Shown here: in pieces, positions 18,244-27,731 of the stretch
Position numbering within the stretch: position 1 is the stretch's first letter
Layout: each line of letters starts with the position of its first letter
Assembly: GCA_020636215.1 (NCBI GenBank)
Contig: JACJYG010000010.1
Location: forward strand, 62,001 to 126,000
Direction of reading: 5' to 3'
DNA length: 64,000 nt
From: Lewinellaceae bacterium
GTDB lineage: Bacteria; Bacteroidota; Bacteroidia; Chitinophagales; Saprospiraceae
Position numbers and translations under genes: made by a program
The notes under the pieces: model-generated
The model's database searches: none
The model's input: only the letters and a program-made list of their open reading frames with translations
What the model was told of the DNA's origin: nothing

Positions 18244-19498
18244 ATTCGGATTCCTTACTTGAGGTGTATTGTTTTTTTACTTCGCCGGTTATTTCGCCAT
18301 CCCGGAAGCGAGCAGTGAATTGTTCTCCGGCTTTAAGCTCAGAAGCGGAAGCTATGGTTTTTCCTTCTTTGAGTACGATGCTAAACCCTCTTTTCAAGGT
18401 TGCTTCGGGGCTGATAAGAGACATGAGTTGTTCCAGTTGGCTGAGGCGTTGGTGTTCTGTTTTGGCGCGCTGACGGTACCATCGGGGGATTTCGTTAGCC
18501 AGGCTGTCGAGGCGAAGTTGTTGTTTTTGAATGCGCTGCAGGGGTAAAAAGCGCAGGGCTTGTTCGGTACGTTCCAACAGAACTGCTTGTTCCCGTATCT
18601 GATTGGAGGCCAGCAGGCTGAGTTGTTGCCCCATTTGCATGAGGCCTGCTTCGAACTGCATGTTCCGGCCAACGATAAAATCCGCAACGGCTGTTGGTGT
18701 TTTCAGGGCGGTGTGCACTACTTTATCCAACAATACCTCATCCACTTCGTGGCCGATGCCGCTGAGTACCGGCAGCGCCATTTCAGCTACTGTTTTACAG
18801 ATCTCGTAATCATCGAAAGCCGCCAGGTCAAGGCGAGCGCCCCCTCCGCGGATGATCGCCACGCAATCGAACCGCCACCGCTGCTTGGCGATCTTTTTTA
18901 GTTGCTGGGACACCTCCGCCGACACCTGTTCACCCTGGACGGCAGCAGGATAGAGGCGGCAGTCAAACTGATAACCGTAAGGATTTTCCTGTAAATGCTG
19001 GAGGAAATCCTGCAGGCCGGCGGCCCGCTCTGAGGTGATGACGGCAATGCGCTGAACGGCCAAGGGTAAATGTTGGCGGCGGTTTTTTCCGATGAGTTGT
19101 TCTGCCTCCAGGCGTTCCAGGATCTTGCGCCGCCGCAATTCCAGTTGGCCCAGGGTATAGGCCGGGTCGATGTCCTGGATGATTAGTTTAAAACCATAGC
19201 GCTCATGGAAATCAACGCTGGCCTGCAGTAACACTTCCATGCCTTCCTGCAAAAGAGAAGCAAGGCTGCTGCCGATCTTGCGCTGCAACTGCCGAAACTG
19301 GCGTTGCCACAGGACGGCTTCCGCCCGAGCGATGATCTCGTCACTTTCCCCGTTTTTCTGTACGAGGCTCAGGTAATAATGCCCTTTGGAATGGCCTATC
19401 TGGGCAATCTCGCAACTGATCCACAGCGGATCCGGCAGGTTCAGCGCCAGTACCCGCCGGATGTATTCGTTTAGCTCGAAAAGGGTATGTTTTTCCAC
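18233..19498 (-). CDS. xseA: Exodeoxyribonuclease VII large subunit
   Basis: The catalytic subunit of exonuclease VII is about 421 residues when started at GTG 19498 (EKHTLFELNEYIRRVLA). The N-terminal OB-fold has LWISCEIAQIGHSKGHYYLSL. The nuclease domain has RIAVITSERAAGLQDFL, CVAIIRGGGARLDLAAFDDYEIC and VLSGIGHEVDEVLLD, as in the family. The open frame continues upstream to 19705 through a 9-base minisatellite that would add an unusual Asp-Thr-Gln/Leu repeat tail. No ATG lies between the repeat and the conserved start, so either GTG is used or the tail is really made. The gene overlaps xseB by 11 bases. Confidence 0.9.
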   Translation of the reverse strand: MEKHTLFELNEYIRRVLALNLPDPLWISCEIAQIGHSKGHYYLSLVQKNGESDEIIARAEAVLWQRQFRQLQRKIGSSLASLLQEGMEVLLQASVDFHERYGFKLIIQDIDPAYTLGQLELRRRKILERLEAEQLIGKNRRQHLPLAVQRIAVITSERAAGLQDFLQHLQENPYGYQFDCRLYPAAVQGEQVSAEVSQQLKKIAKQRWRFDCVAIIRGGGARLDLAAFDDYEICKTVAEMALPVLSGIGHEVDEVLLDKVVHTALKTPTAVADFIVGRNMQFEAGLMQMGQQLSLLASNQIREQAVLLERTEQALRFLPLQRIQKQQLRLDSLANEIPRWYRQRAKTEHQRLSQLEQLMSLISPEATLKRGFSIVLKEGKTIASASELKAGEQFTARFRDGEITGEVKKQYTSSKESEYED

Positions 19499-19507
19499 GG
19501 GATGGCC

Positions 19508-19660
19508 CTTGTGTGTCTTGTGTGTTTGCCCGGCTCGCAGAGATTTATCCGGCTGGCGAGACGGACGGGTCTTGTGTGTCTTGTGTGCTAATGTGTCTAA
19601 TGTGTCTAATGTGTCTTGTGTGTCTTGTGTGTCTTGTGGGTCTAATGTGTCTTGTGTGTC
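19508..19660. repeat. Nine-base minisatellite upstream of xseA
   Basis: Units of nine bases alternate between TCTTGTGTG and TCTAATGTG. About ten units lie at 19570-19660 and two more at 19508-19526, separated by a non-repeat spacer. Because the unit length is a multiple of three, the frame of xseA stays open through it and would read as repeats of Asp-Thr-Gln/Leu and Thr-His-Lys. No CRISPR-like spacer structure is present. Confidence 0.8.
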
Positions 19661-19713
19661 GAAAGTTCGGTGGGATTTAACTGCATCAACAGCTAAGCCA
19701 CCCAAGGGGCTGT

Positions 19714-21678
19714 CTACTGCCCACTGCCCACTGGCATTTCCTCCTCCGCTTTAGGGCGTTTGCCGAAGATCTCTTCCAGGTCCTTTTGGAAGACAACTTC
19801 TTTTTTGAGCAGCAGCTGAGCAAGGGTTTCCATTTCAGCGCGGTGGTCCTGGAGTAATTTTTTGGTGCGTTGGTAGGCGGATTCCACCAGTTTGTGCACC
19901 TCTTCGTCGATTTTTTGGGCCGTGGCTTCGCTGTAAGGCCGGTGCAGCGATTGCTCATACTGGCCGGTGCTGTCGTAGTAGCTTATGTTGCCCAGTTCGT
20001 CATTCAGGCCGTAGTAGGCCACCATCATGTAAGCCTGTTTGGTTACCTTTTCCAGGTCGTCGAGGGCGCCGGAGGAGACTTTGCCAAAGATGACTTCCTC
20101 CGCCGCACGGCCCCCCAGCGCGGCGCACAGCCGGTCTACGAATTGATCCTTGTTATAGATGACGTTTTCCTGTGGCAGGTACCAGGCTGCACCCAGAGAG
20201 CGGCCGCGAGGTACGATAGACACTTTCAGGAGGGTATCTGCATTTTTGAGATACCAGCTGGCTGTAGCGTGCCCTGCCTCATGGTGAGCGATGACTTTTT
20301 TCTCCCCCTCAGAAATGATCTTGCTTTTTTTCTCCAGGCCGGCAATGATGCGGTCAGTTGCATCGTAAAAATCGTTCATGCCGATAGCGTCCTTATCCTT
20401 TCGTGCGGCGATGAGGGCAGCCTCATTGCAGACGTTGGCAATGTCGGCTCCGGAAAATCCCGGTGTCTGAGCGGACAGCACTTCAAGGTCGATATCATTA
20501 CTCAGTTTCAACTCTTTGGTATGGACCTTGAAGATGGCCCTTCGTTCATTGAGTGTAGGCAATTCCAGATAGATCTGTCTATCGAAACGGCCTGGGCGAA
20601 GCAGGGCGCGGTCGAGGACATCCCCCCGGTTGGTAGCCGCCAGTACGATAACGCCAGTATTTGTGCCGAAGCCGTCCATTTCGGTCAGGATCTGGTTTAG
20701 GGTGTTCTCCCGTTCATCGTTGGACTGGAGGGACACGGCCTTTCCGCGAGACCGGCCGATCGCGTCAATCTCATCGATGAAAATGATACTGGGAGAATTC
20801 TGTTTGGCCTTTTGGAACAAATCGCGTACCCTTGAGGCGCCTACACCGACAAACATTTCCACGAATTCCGAGCCGGAGATAGAGTAGAAGGGCACACTGG
20901 CCTGCCCGGCCACTGCCCGCGCCAGCAGGGTCTTCCCCGTGCCCGGAGGGCCTACCAGTAGCACCCCCTTGGGTATCTTTGCCCCCAGTCGGGTATAGCG
21001 GCTTGGGTTTTTCAGGAAATCTACCACTTCTTTAACTTCGACCTTCACTTCTTCCAGGCCGGCTACATCGTCGAAGGTGACATTACTCTGACCCTTTTCA
21101 AAGAGCTTGGCCCTGGATTTTCCGAAATCGAAGATATTTCCTCCGGCGCCGCCACCGACACCGCCGCCGCCCATCCGCCGCATAATAAACATCCAAATGG
21201 CAATGATGATCACAAGAGGCAGCACCCAGGCGAGGATGCTGCTCATCCAGTTGGTGCGGGTCACATATTCAACATCGATCCGGTTTTCTGGTGATATCCC
21301 CTGTTGGGCATCTTCCAGTTCTTTCTCAAAAGTTTCGATGGAACCAATGGTGAGTTTGTAGTGGGGGCCGGGGTCGCTGGGCTTAATATTGGAATAAGGC
21401 CCCTGGCCGAGCTTTTCTTTTTTTAGAAAGATCTCGGCTGTTTCTTTATTGACCACTGTGATCTTTGCTACATCATTGTTTTGGAGCATCTCCCGCTTAA
21501 AGGAGGTCCAGGAGATTTCCTTGGCGGTGTCGCTATTGAAGTAGAAAAAGACCTGGCCGAGGATAATGGCCGCCACGATCCAAAGCAGCCAGGAAGGAGA
21601 AGAGCCCCCCGGCCTTCGGCCTCCCGGAGGGCCTGGTTGCTGATTGTTCTCTTCGCTGTTTTGTCTGAATTCTGCCAT
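19714..21678 (-). CDS. ftsH: ATP-dependent zinc metalloprotease FtsH
   Basis: FtsH (654 residues) forms a hexamer in the inner membrane and degrades misfolded membrane proteins and short-lived regulators. An N-terminal proline-rich tail (about 1-28) precedes the first membrane helix (WLLWIVAAIILGQVFFYF, 30-47). A periplasmic segment follows, then the second helix near 142-163. The AAA domain has GPPGTGKT and the Walker B IIFIDEIDAIGR. The second region of homology ends with RPGRFDRQI. The zinc site HEAGH lies near 466. A Gly-rich linker RRMGGGGVGGG is normal. The C-terminal residues PVGSGQ and the stop are encoded by a GGCAGTG-type simple repeat, so the tail is probably recent. Confidence 0.95.
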   Translation of the reverse strand: MAEFRQNSEENNQQPGPPGGRRPGGSSPSWLLWIVAAIILGQVFFYFNSDTAKEISWTSFKREMLQNNDVAKITVVNKETAEIFLKKEKLGQGPYSNIKPSDPGPHYKLTIGSIETFEKELEDAQQGISPENRIDVEYVTRTNWMSSILAWVLPLVIIIAIWMFIMRRMGGGGVGGGAGGNIFDFGKSRAKLFEKGQSNVTFDDVAGLEEVKVEVKEVVDFLKNPSRYTRLGAKIPKGVLLVGPPGTGKTLLARAVAGQASVPFYSISGSEFVEMFVGVGASRVRDLFQKAKQNSPSIIFIDEIDAIGRSRGKAVSLQSNDERENTLNQILTEMDGFGTNTGVIVLAATNRGDVLDRALLRPGRFDRQIYLELPTLNERRAIFKVHTKELKLSNDIDLEVLSAQTPGFSGADIANVCNEAALIAARKDKDAIGMNDFYDATDRIIAGLEKKSKIISEGEKKVIAHHEAGHATASWYLKNADTLLKVSIVPRGRSLGAAWYLPQENVIYNKDQFVDRLCAALGGRAAEEVIFGKVSSGALDDLEKVTKQAYMMVAYYGLNDELGNISYYDSTGQYEQSLHRPYSEATAQKIDEEVHKLVESAYQRTKKLLQDHRAEMETLAQLLLKKEVVFQKDLEEIFGKRPKAEEEMPVGSGQ

Positions 21679-21742
21679 GCTATTCTTTCTGCTTATTATG
21701 TAAACCCGATATGCCCATGCTAAGTTCAGGCAGCACCTCTAT

Positions 21743-22102
21743 CTATACCAGCCCCTCATCCATTTCATCACACACCAATGGATAGATGGCCCGAAACAGT
21801 TTCGCGGTTTCCCGGACCTGTGCTCTGGCTTCTTCCCGCTTGCGGAAATCCTTGTACATGCCAATGCCTCCACCACCGCTAAGTCTGCTCCAGAGAGAAG
21901 GCTTTCCACCTTCATATTCGATATCCGGTATGCGCCGGGCCAATTCCTGTATCCGCCGGTTGGAAAAATTCCCCAGCACCCAGGCGCGCATGTCTCCGGA
22001 AAAACGGAGAAAACTGGAGAGGGCTGCCTCAAAATCATCATTTTGCTGGACTGCTTCGGCCAGCTTTTGTAAAGTTTGAAAATCCTGGTGAAGGTTTGCC
22101 AT
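21743..22102 (-). CDS. Small helical protein of unknown function
   Basis: The product is about 119 residues from the ATG at 22102 (MANLHQDFQTLQKLAEA). The open frame extends upstream to 22306, but that part contains Cys- and Arg-rich low-quality sequence and short direct repeats (ATGCCGGAACG twice) and is likely non-coding. The protein is helical, with FEAALSSFLRFSGDMRAWVLGNFSNRRIQELARRIP and a glycine-rich loop (SRLSGGGGIGMYKD). No signal peptide or membrane segment is visible and the family is not recognised. It lies 64 bases upstream of ftsH on the same strand and might be cotranscribed with it. It is divergent from the RtcB-like gene. Confidence 0.6.
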   Translation of the reverse strand: MANLHQDFQTLQKLAEAVQQNDDFEAALSSFLRFSGDMRAWVLGNFSNRRIQELARRIPDIEYEGGKPSLWSRLSGGGGIGMYKDFRKREEARAQVRETAKLFRAIYPLVCDEMDEGLV

Positions 22103-22327
22103 GATGTCTGAATTCTGGTTTTTCTCTGCGCCGCGGGTTAAATTGCCGCCTATCTCATGCCGGAACGCCGCATGCCGGAACGTCAAATTGCCTGTACATC
22201 GACAGGCCTGAATGTCCATTGAAGATAAGGCCTTTTTGCCATTTTTCAGGAAATTTTGAAAAAGCGGGAACCAAAGAGCAGGGAAAATCCCTTTATGGGA
22301 CGACAATCAATCATGGAAACATCCCAA

Positions 22328-23728
22328 ATGGCAAAATTGAAACTACGGGGAAAGGACCTGGTCGGGATCGGATATTCAGAGGGGCGGCCGATCGGGTTAG
22401 CTATCGACATCATGTTGAAGCATTATCGCACAGACAGCCGGGAAAGCGTGCTGGCCTTGCTGAAGGATGTTCTGGAAAATCAGGAGCAGTATGCGGAACA
22501 TGAGGTATTGGGGCCCATTGTTGCGGCTTTCCGGCACAAAAAAGCGATGCATCAGGAAATTAGCCTGGAAGCAACCCCGCTTCCCTACCGCAGCTTTGGC
22601 GCAGATGGCATCGAGGCTGGCGCTATCCGGCAGATGGATATGGCCATGCGCCTGCCGGTGGCGGTAGCCGGCGCACTGATGCCCGACGCCCATCAGGGTT
22701 ATGGTTTACCGATCGGAGGGGTGCTGGCGGTGGAAAACGCCGTCATTCCCTATGGCGTAGGAGTAGATATCGGCTGCCGTATGTGCCTCACGGTTTATGG
22801 GCTCCCGCCGCATTTCCTGGAAAAAAACCGGGCAAGTTTGAAGGAGCTACTTATTGAAAATACCCGCTTCGGTTTCGATACTTTTGAAAAACCCATGGAT
22901 GACGAAGTGCTCGATCGCCCGGAGTTCCGGGAGATCCCGAAGCTGCGGGAGCTGAAGCAAAAGGCTCGCCAACAGATCGGCTCCTCCGGTTCCGGTAACC
23001 ACTTTGTTGATTTCGGTATCGTTGAGCTGCCGGATGATTCGAATGAATTTGGCCTGCCCGCCGGGCAATATGTAGGTGTCTTGTCTCACTCCGGCTCCCG
23101 GGGTTTAGGCGCCAGCATTGCGAAGCACTATACTAAGATAGCGATGGAAACCTGTTTGCTTCCCAAAGAAGCGAAGCATCTGGCCTGGCTGAGCCTGGAT
23201 TCGGAGGCCGGTGAGGAATACTGGCTGGCAATGAACCTGTCCGGCGATTATGCCTCAGCCTGCCATAACCACCTGCACCACCGTCTGGCGAAGGCCCTTG
23301 GAGAAGCGCCGGTAATGAAGGTGGAAAACCACCACAATTTTGCCTGGAAGGAATTCCTACCGGATGGACGGGAGGTGGTGGTGCACCGCAAGGGCGCCAC
23401 TCCCGCCGGCAAGGGCGCATTGGGAATCATCCCCGGGTCTATGACCTCCCCGGGTTTTATCGTTCGGGGTAAAGGGGAATCTTCCGCTCTTGCTTCTGCG
23501 TCCCATGGGGCTGGCCGGCTTCTATCGCGCCGAAAGGCTAAAGAGCAGATCAAATTCAGCGATATGAAGCGGCTACTCAAAACCCATAAGGTCGACCTTA
23601 TCGGCGGTGGACTGGATGAAGCCCCCTTTGCCTACAAAGATATCCATCAGGTAATGGAATACCAGCGGGGCCTGGTTGAGGTGCTGGGGAGCTTTTATCC
23701 GAAAATCGTGCGGATGGACCATCCTTAA
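22328..23728 (+). CDS. rtcB: RtcB-family RNA ligase
   Basis: RtcB joins RNA 3'-phosphate or 2',3'-cyclic phosphate ends to 5'-OH ends using GTP and manganese, in RNA repair. The product has 466 residues. The metal-binding and guanylylation motifs are visible: MPDAHQGYGLPIGGV, then GVGVDIGCRM with the metal Cys, GSSGSGNHFVDFG, SHSGSRGLG, and the C-terminal IGGGLDEAPFAYKDI near the conserved His region. It belongs to the compact type common in Bacteroidota. The start is uncertain: ATGs at 22295, 22313 and 22328 are in frame, and 22328 (MAKLKLRGKDL) fits the usual N-terminus. Its stop overlaps the convergent esterase gene by 4 bases. No rtcA or archease gene is nearby. Confidence 0.88.
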   Translation: MAKLKLRGKDLVGIGYSEGRPIGLAIDIMLKHYRTDSRESVLALLKDVLENQEQYAEHEVLGPIVAAFRHKKAMHQEISLEATPLPYRSFGADGIEAGAIRQMDMAMRLPVAVAGALMPDAHQGYGLPIGGVLAVENAVIPYGVGVDIGCRMCLTVYGLPPHFLEKNRASLKELLIENTRFGFDTFEKPMDDEVLDRPEFREIPKLRELKQKARQQIGSSGSGNHFVDFGIVELPDDSNEFGLPAGQYVGVLSHSGSRGLGASIAKHYTKIAMETCLLPKEAKHLAWLSLDSEAGEEYWLAMNLSGDYASACHNHLHHRLAKALGEAPVMKVENHHNFAWKEFLPDGREVVVHRKGATPAGKGALGIIPGSMTSPGFIVRGKGESSALASASHGAGRLLSRRKAKEQIKFSDMKRLLKTHKVDLIGGGLDEAPFAYKDIHQVMEYQRGLVEVLGSFYPKIVRMDHP

Positions 23729-24645
23729 AGCCCCGGGGCTTCTCTTTCTTTTAGCCAAGCCAGCAGGGCCTCGCGGGGCAGGCCGGGTTGGAACACCCAA
23801 CCGGCCACATTGAGATGGGTGCTGTTTTCGAGGATGACAAAACGAGTTTCCGCCCGGTTGTGTTGTTTAAGCTTTTTGGCAAAGGCGGCAACGCTGGCGA
23901 ATTCTACCATGCCATCCAGGGTTCCATGTAGTAAGAGGGTAGGGATATTGACTCCCTGGTTCAGATAATTGATCGGGCTGGCTTCCCGGAACATGGGTTG
24001 GTTTCTTGGGCCGGCGAAGTGGCGCACTGTTCTGGAATCGCTCATTTGTTCGAGGTTGAGCGGAGCACCAAGCGCGAACAGGCCTTTAATCCAGTCCGTG
24101 GGAAGGCCTGCCGGCGGCGCCAAGGCCGCGAGGGCAGCCATATTTCCTCCTGCCGACATGCCGCCAATCACTACGGGGCTGTGGGCCAAGCCCTGCTCCT
24201 GCAGCAATGCATGGGCTGTCAGCAGGATCTCATCCAGGTCTTCCCGCATGTGGCGGTAACAATGACGGGGTGTTCTCCGGTAAGATGGCAACAGGACGGC
24301 GTAACCTTGCATGGTAAGCAAGCGGGCATGCGCCCGAAATTGTTCGGGATGGCCAAAACGCCAGCCGCCGCCATGAAAATAAATTACGGTCAACCTGGCC
24401 TGCGAGGGTTGTTCAGCAGGAAGAAAGTATAACATGTATTGCCGGCCATGTGGGCCATAATGGATGCGTTTTTCCTGTATTCCGCTGGCCTTCCCGGAGA
24501 GGGCCTGCCACCAGAAAACAGGGAGGTGCAGGACTTCATGCAAAAGGTTGCCCTTTGGAGTGAACAGCAAGAGCAACAGGTAAAGGATCAGAAAGAAAAA
24601 AAGAAGGCCAAAAAAGAAAAGCACCGGTTCTTTATTTATTGACAA
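23725..24645 (-). CDS. Alpha/beta-hydrolase (esterase/lipase type), membrane anchored
   Basis: The 306-residue protein has an N-terminal membrane anchor (about 7-28, FFFGLLFFFLILYLLLLLF). It is followed by an alpha/beta-hydrolase core with the oxyanion-hole motif YFHGGGW near 89 and the nucleophile elbow GGMSAGGNM near 163. The Asp (GTLDGMVEF) and a late His (ENSTHLNVAGW) complete the triad. This is the hormone-sensitive-lipase-like esterase layout; acyl substrate unknown. The anchor suggests the catalytic domain sits at the membrane. Its last four bases overlap the end of rtcB on the opposite strand, so the two transcripts are antisense at their ends. Start chosen at 24645, directly before the anchor. 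Confidence 0.8.
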   Translation of the reverse strand: MSINKEPVLFFFGLLFFFLILYLLLLLFTPKGNLLHEVLHLPVFWWQALSGKASGIQEKRIHYGPHGRQYMLYFLPAEQPSQARLTVIYFHGGGWRFGHPEQFRAHARLLTMQGYAVLLPSYRRTPRHCYRHMREDLDEILLTAHALLQEQGLAHSPVVIGGMSAGGNMAALAALAPPAGLPTDWIKGLFALGAPLNLEQMSDSRTVRHFAGPRNQPMFREASPINYLNQGVNIPTLLLHGTLDGMVEFASVAAFAKKLKQHNRAETRFVILENSTHLNVAGWVFQPGLPREALLAWLKEREAPGL

Positions 24646-24776
24646 AAACGGTTATTGTATCTCAACCGGCATGGGGGGAGAATTGTTGGCCTGTCCCTGA
24701 AAATGGCCCCATATTCGCGCAGTAACCGTTTGGGAATTGTTATTTTCACCTTTCGATGTGAATTGATCTTCCGCTT

Positions 24777-27731
24777 ATGCGCTATCTGCACCTGGTAATC
24801 CTGGCTTTCTTATTTGCTGCCTTGCCGCTTTGGGGCCAGGAAGAGCAGTCTGATAGCCTCAAAGCCTATACGGCCCTCTGGCAGGGAGATCAGTGTATTG
24901 AATCGGAAGAATATGAAGCAGCGCGGGTATATTATCAGGAGGCATTGCCCTTTTTTCGCCGTACGGGCCGGTATTATGAGCAGTCCTATATTTATCTGTG
25001 GCTGAGCGAAACAGCATACTACAAGAATGAAGTAAGGCAGGCCATGGCGGAAGCTCAGGCGAGCCTTCGCCTTGCAGAAGCACATCTTCAGGCCGATACC
25101 CTTTCCTTTTATTCCACGATCCTCCAGAATATTGGTTTGTTCTATTCCCGTTTAGGAGATTTTGAGGCCCAGATGCGCTTTTACCAACGATCGTTGGTGG
25201 CGGCGCTGCGTTGCCACGGGCGCCAGAGTGAACGGGCCTGTGATGCTTTTTTTAGTGTAGGAGCCGCCTACGGGCGACGGGGCCAGTGGGGAGATTTCAT
25301 CGCGTATACAGACACCTCCCTGCAAATAGCGGAGGGGATAGGTTATCAGGGAGGCGTTGCCTCTGCATTGCTCAACTTGTCTTATGGTTTTGCGGAAAAG
25401 GAAGATTATGATAAGGCGATTCAATACCAAAAACAGGCGCTGGCCCGCACGGAATCACAGGAAGAACGGAGTAGAGGCCTGAATAATTTGGGTAGCCTCT
25501 ATATCGATACCGGCGATTATGAAAAAGCCCTGGAACAGCTGCGACAGGCCCTGGAACTCAGGAGGAGCCAGAAGGACGAAAATTTTTTTTCCACCTTGCT
25601 CAATATTGCCCGTGCTTTTTCGGAAGCAGGGGCAATAGAAACGGCAGGCCGTTACCTCGATGAAGCTATTGCCGGCCTGTCAAAGTCGCCTCAGGGCAAT
25701 ACCCCTATGTTGCAGATCGCCTACAATTACAAGGCGCGTTTATTGGTGCGAACCGGCCGTGCCCGGGAGGCAGAGGCTGTCATCAGCAAGGCTTTTGCAT
25801 TGCAGGGAAAACGTCCCGACATCAACGCCAGTTCCTGCCTGGTAAAGGGCGAGGCCCTTTTGGCGCGCTTTCGTTATAGCGAGGCCCTGGACGCCGTGCA
25901 GCAAGGGCTGCAGTATGAGGTCCCGGGCTTTGAGCCCAACGGCCGATTTGACAATCCTCCCTGGAAACAAATGGAAAGGGTTTTTCAAGGTAGAGACCTA
26001 CTTCAATTAAAAGGAGAAATTCTGCGGGAGTGGGGTTTGTCGTCAGGGCAGCGGCCTTTACTGGCCGCTTCGCTGGAAGCCTTCCGGCAGGGAGATTCCC
26101 TGGTCACCTGGTCCCGCAACAATTATCAGAGCCGTACATCCCGCGATCTTCTGGCCGCCAATGCTAATGCCCTTTACGCCGGCGCACTGCATACCCTCTT
26201 TCACCTGTATAAGGAAACCGGCGATACGGCTTTTTTTGACCTGGCGCTCACCTACGTGGAGAAAAACAAGGCGCTTTCTGTACTGGAAAACCTAAATGGC
26301 TTATATGCCCGATCTTTTCTGGGTATTCCGGATGAACTTGTAAAAGCCGAACAATCGCTGTTGGAGGAGATCGATTTTTATGCGAACCTCCTGAAATTGA
26401 ACCGGGCGAAGGAAGCGGATAGCCTCTTGGCAGAATGGGAACGGCAACTTTTTCAAAAACGGCAGTCCCAGGACAGCCTCCTGGCTGTTATCCGGGATAG
26501 TTTCCCCAAGTATTACAATATGAAATATGGCTATCAGTTGGCCGCGGTTTACCCTCTAAAAAAAGAATTGCTGGCGGATGGGGAAACTTTGGTGGAATAC
26601 TTCCTTGATGAGGATTCCGCTTTTGTATTACTATTATCTGCACAACAGCGCCATTTTTACCGCCTGCCAACACCCCATCTTGCCGAACAGGTAGCCCTGC
26701 TCCGGGAGTCTGCCGTTCAGCGCGCCGACACCTTTTATACGTTGAGCCATGAATTATACCGCACATTGGTGCAACCCCTGGAAGAAAATCTGCACGGGCA
26801 AAAGCTGGCCATCGTTCCGGATGGTGTGTTAGCGTATCTGCCATTTGATCTCCTGCTTCGCCGGCCCGCCCCTCCGCCGAAAGTGGTGCGGCAGGCCAAG
26901 CTGGACTATCTATTGCGCCAGTACTCCATTCGGTACCTGTTTTCTGCCAATAGTGCGCTGCACGCCCGAAGAGCAAAGAAAGATTTCGGGAAAAAGCATC
27001 AAAATATTCTTGCGCTGGCGCCCATTTTTGGAGAGGGGGAAACGGACGGGATCGGAGGGGATTTCGTCAGCCTGCCGGGCGCCCAGGCCGAACTGGATAG
27101 CCTGGAAGCTGGTTTTTACGGCCGATTTTTAAGAGGAGAGCGGGCATCTGAAGCCAACTTTAAATATTATTCCCAATCCGCGGCCGTCTATCATATTGCT
27201 ACCCACACCGATATCAACGACCGCTTACCCAGCGCCTCCCGGCTATTGCTCCACCCTGGTGGTGGGGAAGACGGGCAGCTATACGCCTATGAATTATACA
27301 ACCTTCAACTGCCGGCTGAACTAGCAGTTCTCAGCGCTTGTAACACAGGGTTTGGCACGATCAAAAAAGGAGAGGGCAGCGCCAGCCTGGCGCATGCTTT
27401 TGCTTATGCCGGTTGCCCCAACCTGGTGATGTCTCTCTGGCCGGTGCGCGACAGGGCGACTCCCGTGCTGATCAAGCGGTATTATGATAACCTGGCGGAT
27501 GGAATGGATAAAGCAGAAGCCTTGCGGGCTGCCAAGATTTTCTGCCTGGAATATGATGAATTGTTTGCGCACCCCTATTTCTGGAGCGGCTTTCTCTACC
27601 TGGGAGAAAGGGCGCCATTGCCCTTGCAACGGCGGGAGGCTTTGAGCGGGAAGTGGGCCACGGGCCTCACTGTAGTGCTCGTTTTGATTCTGGGGCTCAT
27701 AATTTTTTTAAGATGGAACGGGCTTGATTAG
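24777..27731 (+). CDS. Secreted TPR-CHAT protein, caspase-like protease
   Basis: The 984-residue protein starts with a signal peptide (MRYLHLVILAFLFAALPLWGQ). About 30-450 are TPR repeats (for example ALLNLSYGFAEKEDYDKAIQYQKQALAR). A coiled-coil-like helical region follows, then a CHAT domain at about 640-955. The cysteine protease dyad is present: His810 in YHIATHTD and Cys855 in LSACNTGFG. The last 25 residues (WATGLTVVLVLILGLIIFLRW) are a membrane anchor, so the CHAT domain should sit in the periplasm. CHAT proteases are related to caspases and separase, and a TPR-CHAT protein (Csx29) acts in type III-E CRISPR. The gene converges with a sigma/anti-sigma-like pair, overlapping the latter by 35 bases. 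Confidence 0.85.
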   Translation: MRYLHLVILAFLFAALPLWGQEEQSDSLKAYTALWQGDQCIESEEYEAARVYYQEALPFFRRTGRYYEQSYIYLWLSETAYYKNEVRQAMAEAQASLRLAEAHLQADTLSFYSTILQNIGLFYSRLGDFEAQMRFYQRSLVAALRCHGRQSERACDAFFSVGAAYGRRGQWGDFIAYTDTSLQIAEGIGYQGGVASALLNLSYGFAEKEDYDKAIQYQKQALARTESQEERSRGLNNLGSLYIDTGDYEKALEQLRQALELRRSQKDENFFSTLLNIARAFSEAGAIETAGRYLDEAIAGLSKSPQGNTPMLQIAYNYKARLLVRTGRAREAEAVISKAFALQGKRPDINASSCLVKGEALLARFRYSEALDAVQQGLQYEVPGFEPNGRFDNPPWKQMERVFQGRDLLQLKGEILREWGLSSGQRPLLAASLEAFRQGDSLVTWSRNNYQSRTSRDLLAANANALYAGALHTLFHLYKETGDTAFFDLALTYVEKNKALSVLENLNGLYARSFLGIPDELVKAEQSLLEEIDFYANLLKLNRAKEADSLLAEWERQLFQKRQSQDSLLAVIRDSFPKYYNMKYGYQLAAVYPLKKELLADGETLVEYFLDEDSAFVLLLSAQQRHFYRLPTPHLAEQVALLRESAVQRADTFYTLSHELYRTLVQPLEENLHGQKLAIVPDGVLAYLPFDLLLRRPAPPPKVVRQAKLDYLLRQYSIRYLFSANSALHARRAKKDFGKKHQNILALAPIFGEGETDGIGGDFVSLPGAQAELDSLEAGFYGRFLRGERASEANFKYYSQSAAVYHIATHTDINDRLPSASRLLLHPGGGEDGQLYAYELYNLQLPAELAVLSACNTGFGTIKKGEGSASLAHAFAYAGCPNLVMSLWPVRDRATPVLIKRYYDNLADGMDKAEALRAAKIFCLEYDELFAHPYFWSGFLYLGERAPLPLQRREALSGKWATGLTVVLVLILGLIIFLRWNGLD

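Noticed and set aside
19508..19660. Possible CRISPR array
   Set aside because: Units are nine bases with no spacers of constant length, and no cas genes are near.
19870..20700. A 276-residue open frame on the plus strand inside ftsH
   Set aside because: Antisense to the AAA and protease domains of FtsH, whose motifs are intact; long shadow frames are common in this composition.
22103..22306. N-terminal extension of the small protein upstream of ftsH
   Set aside because: Sequence has direct repeats and unusual Cys/Arg content and overlaps the promoter region of rtcB.
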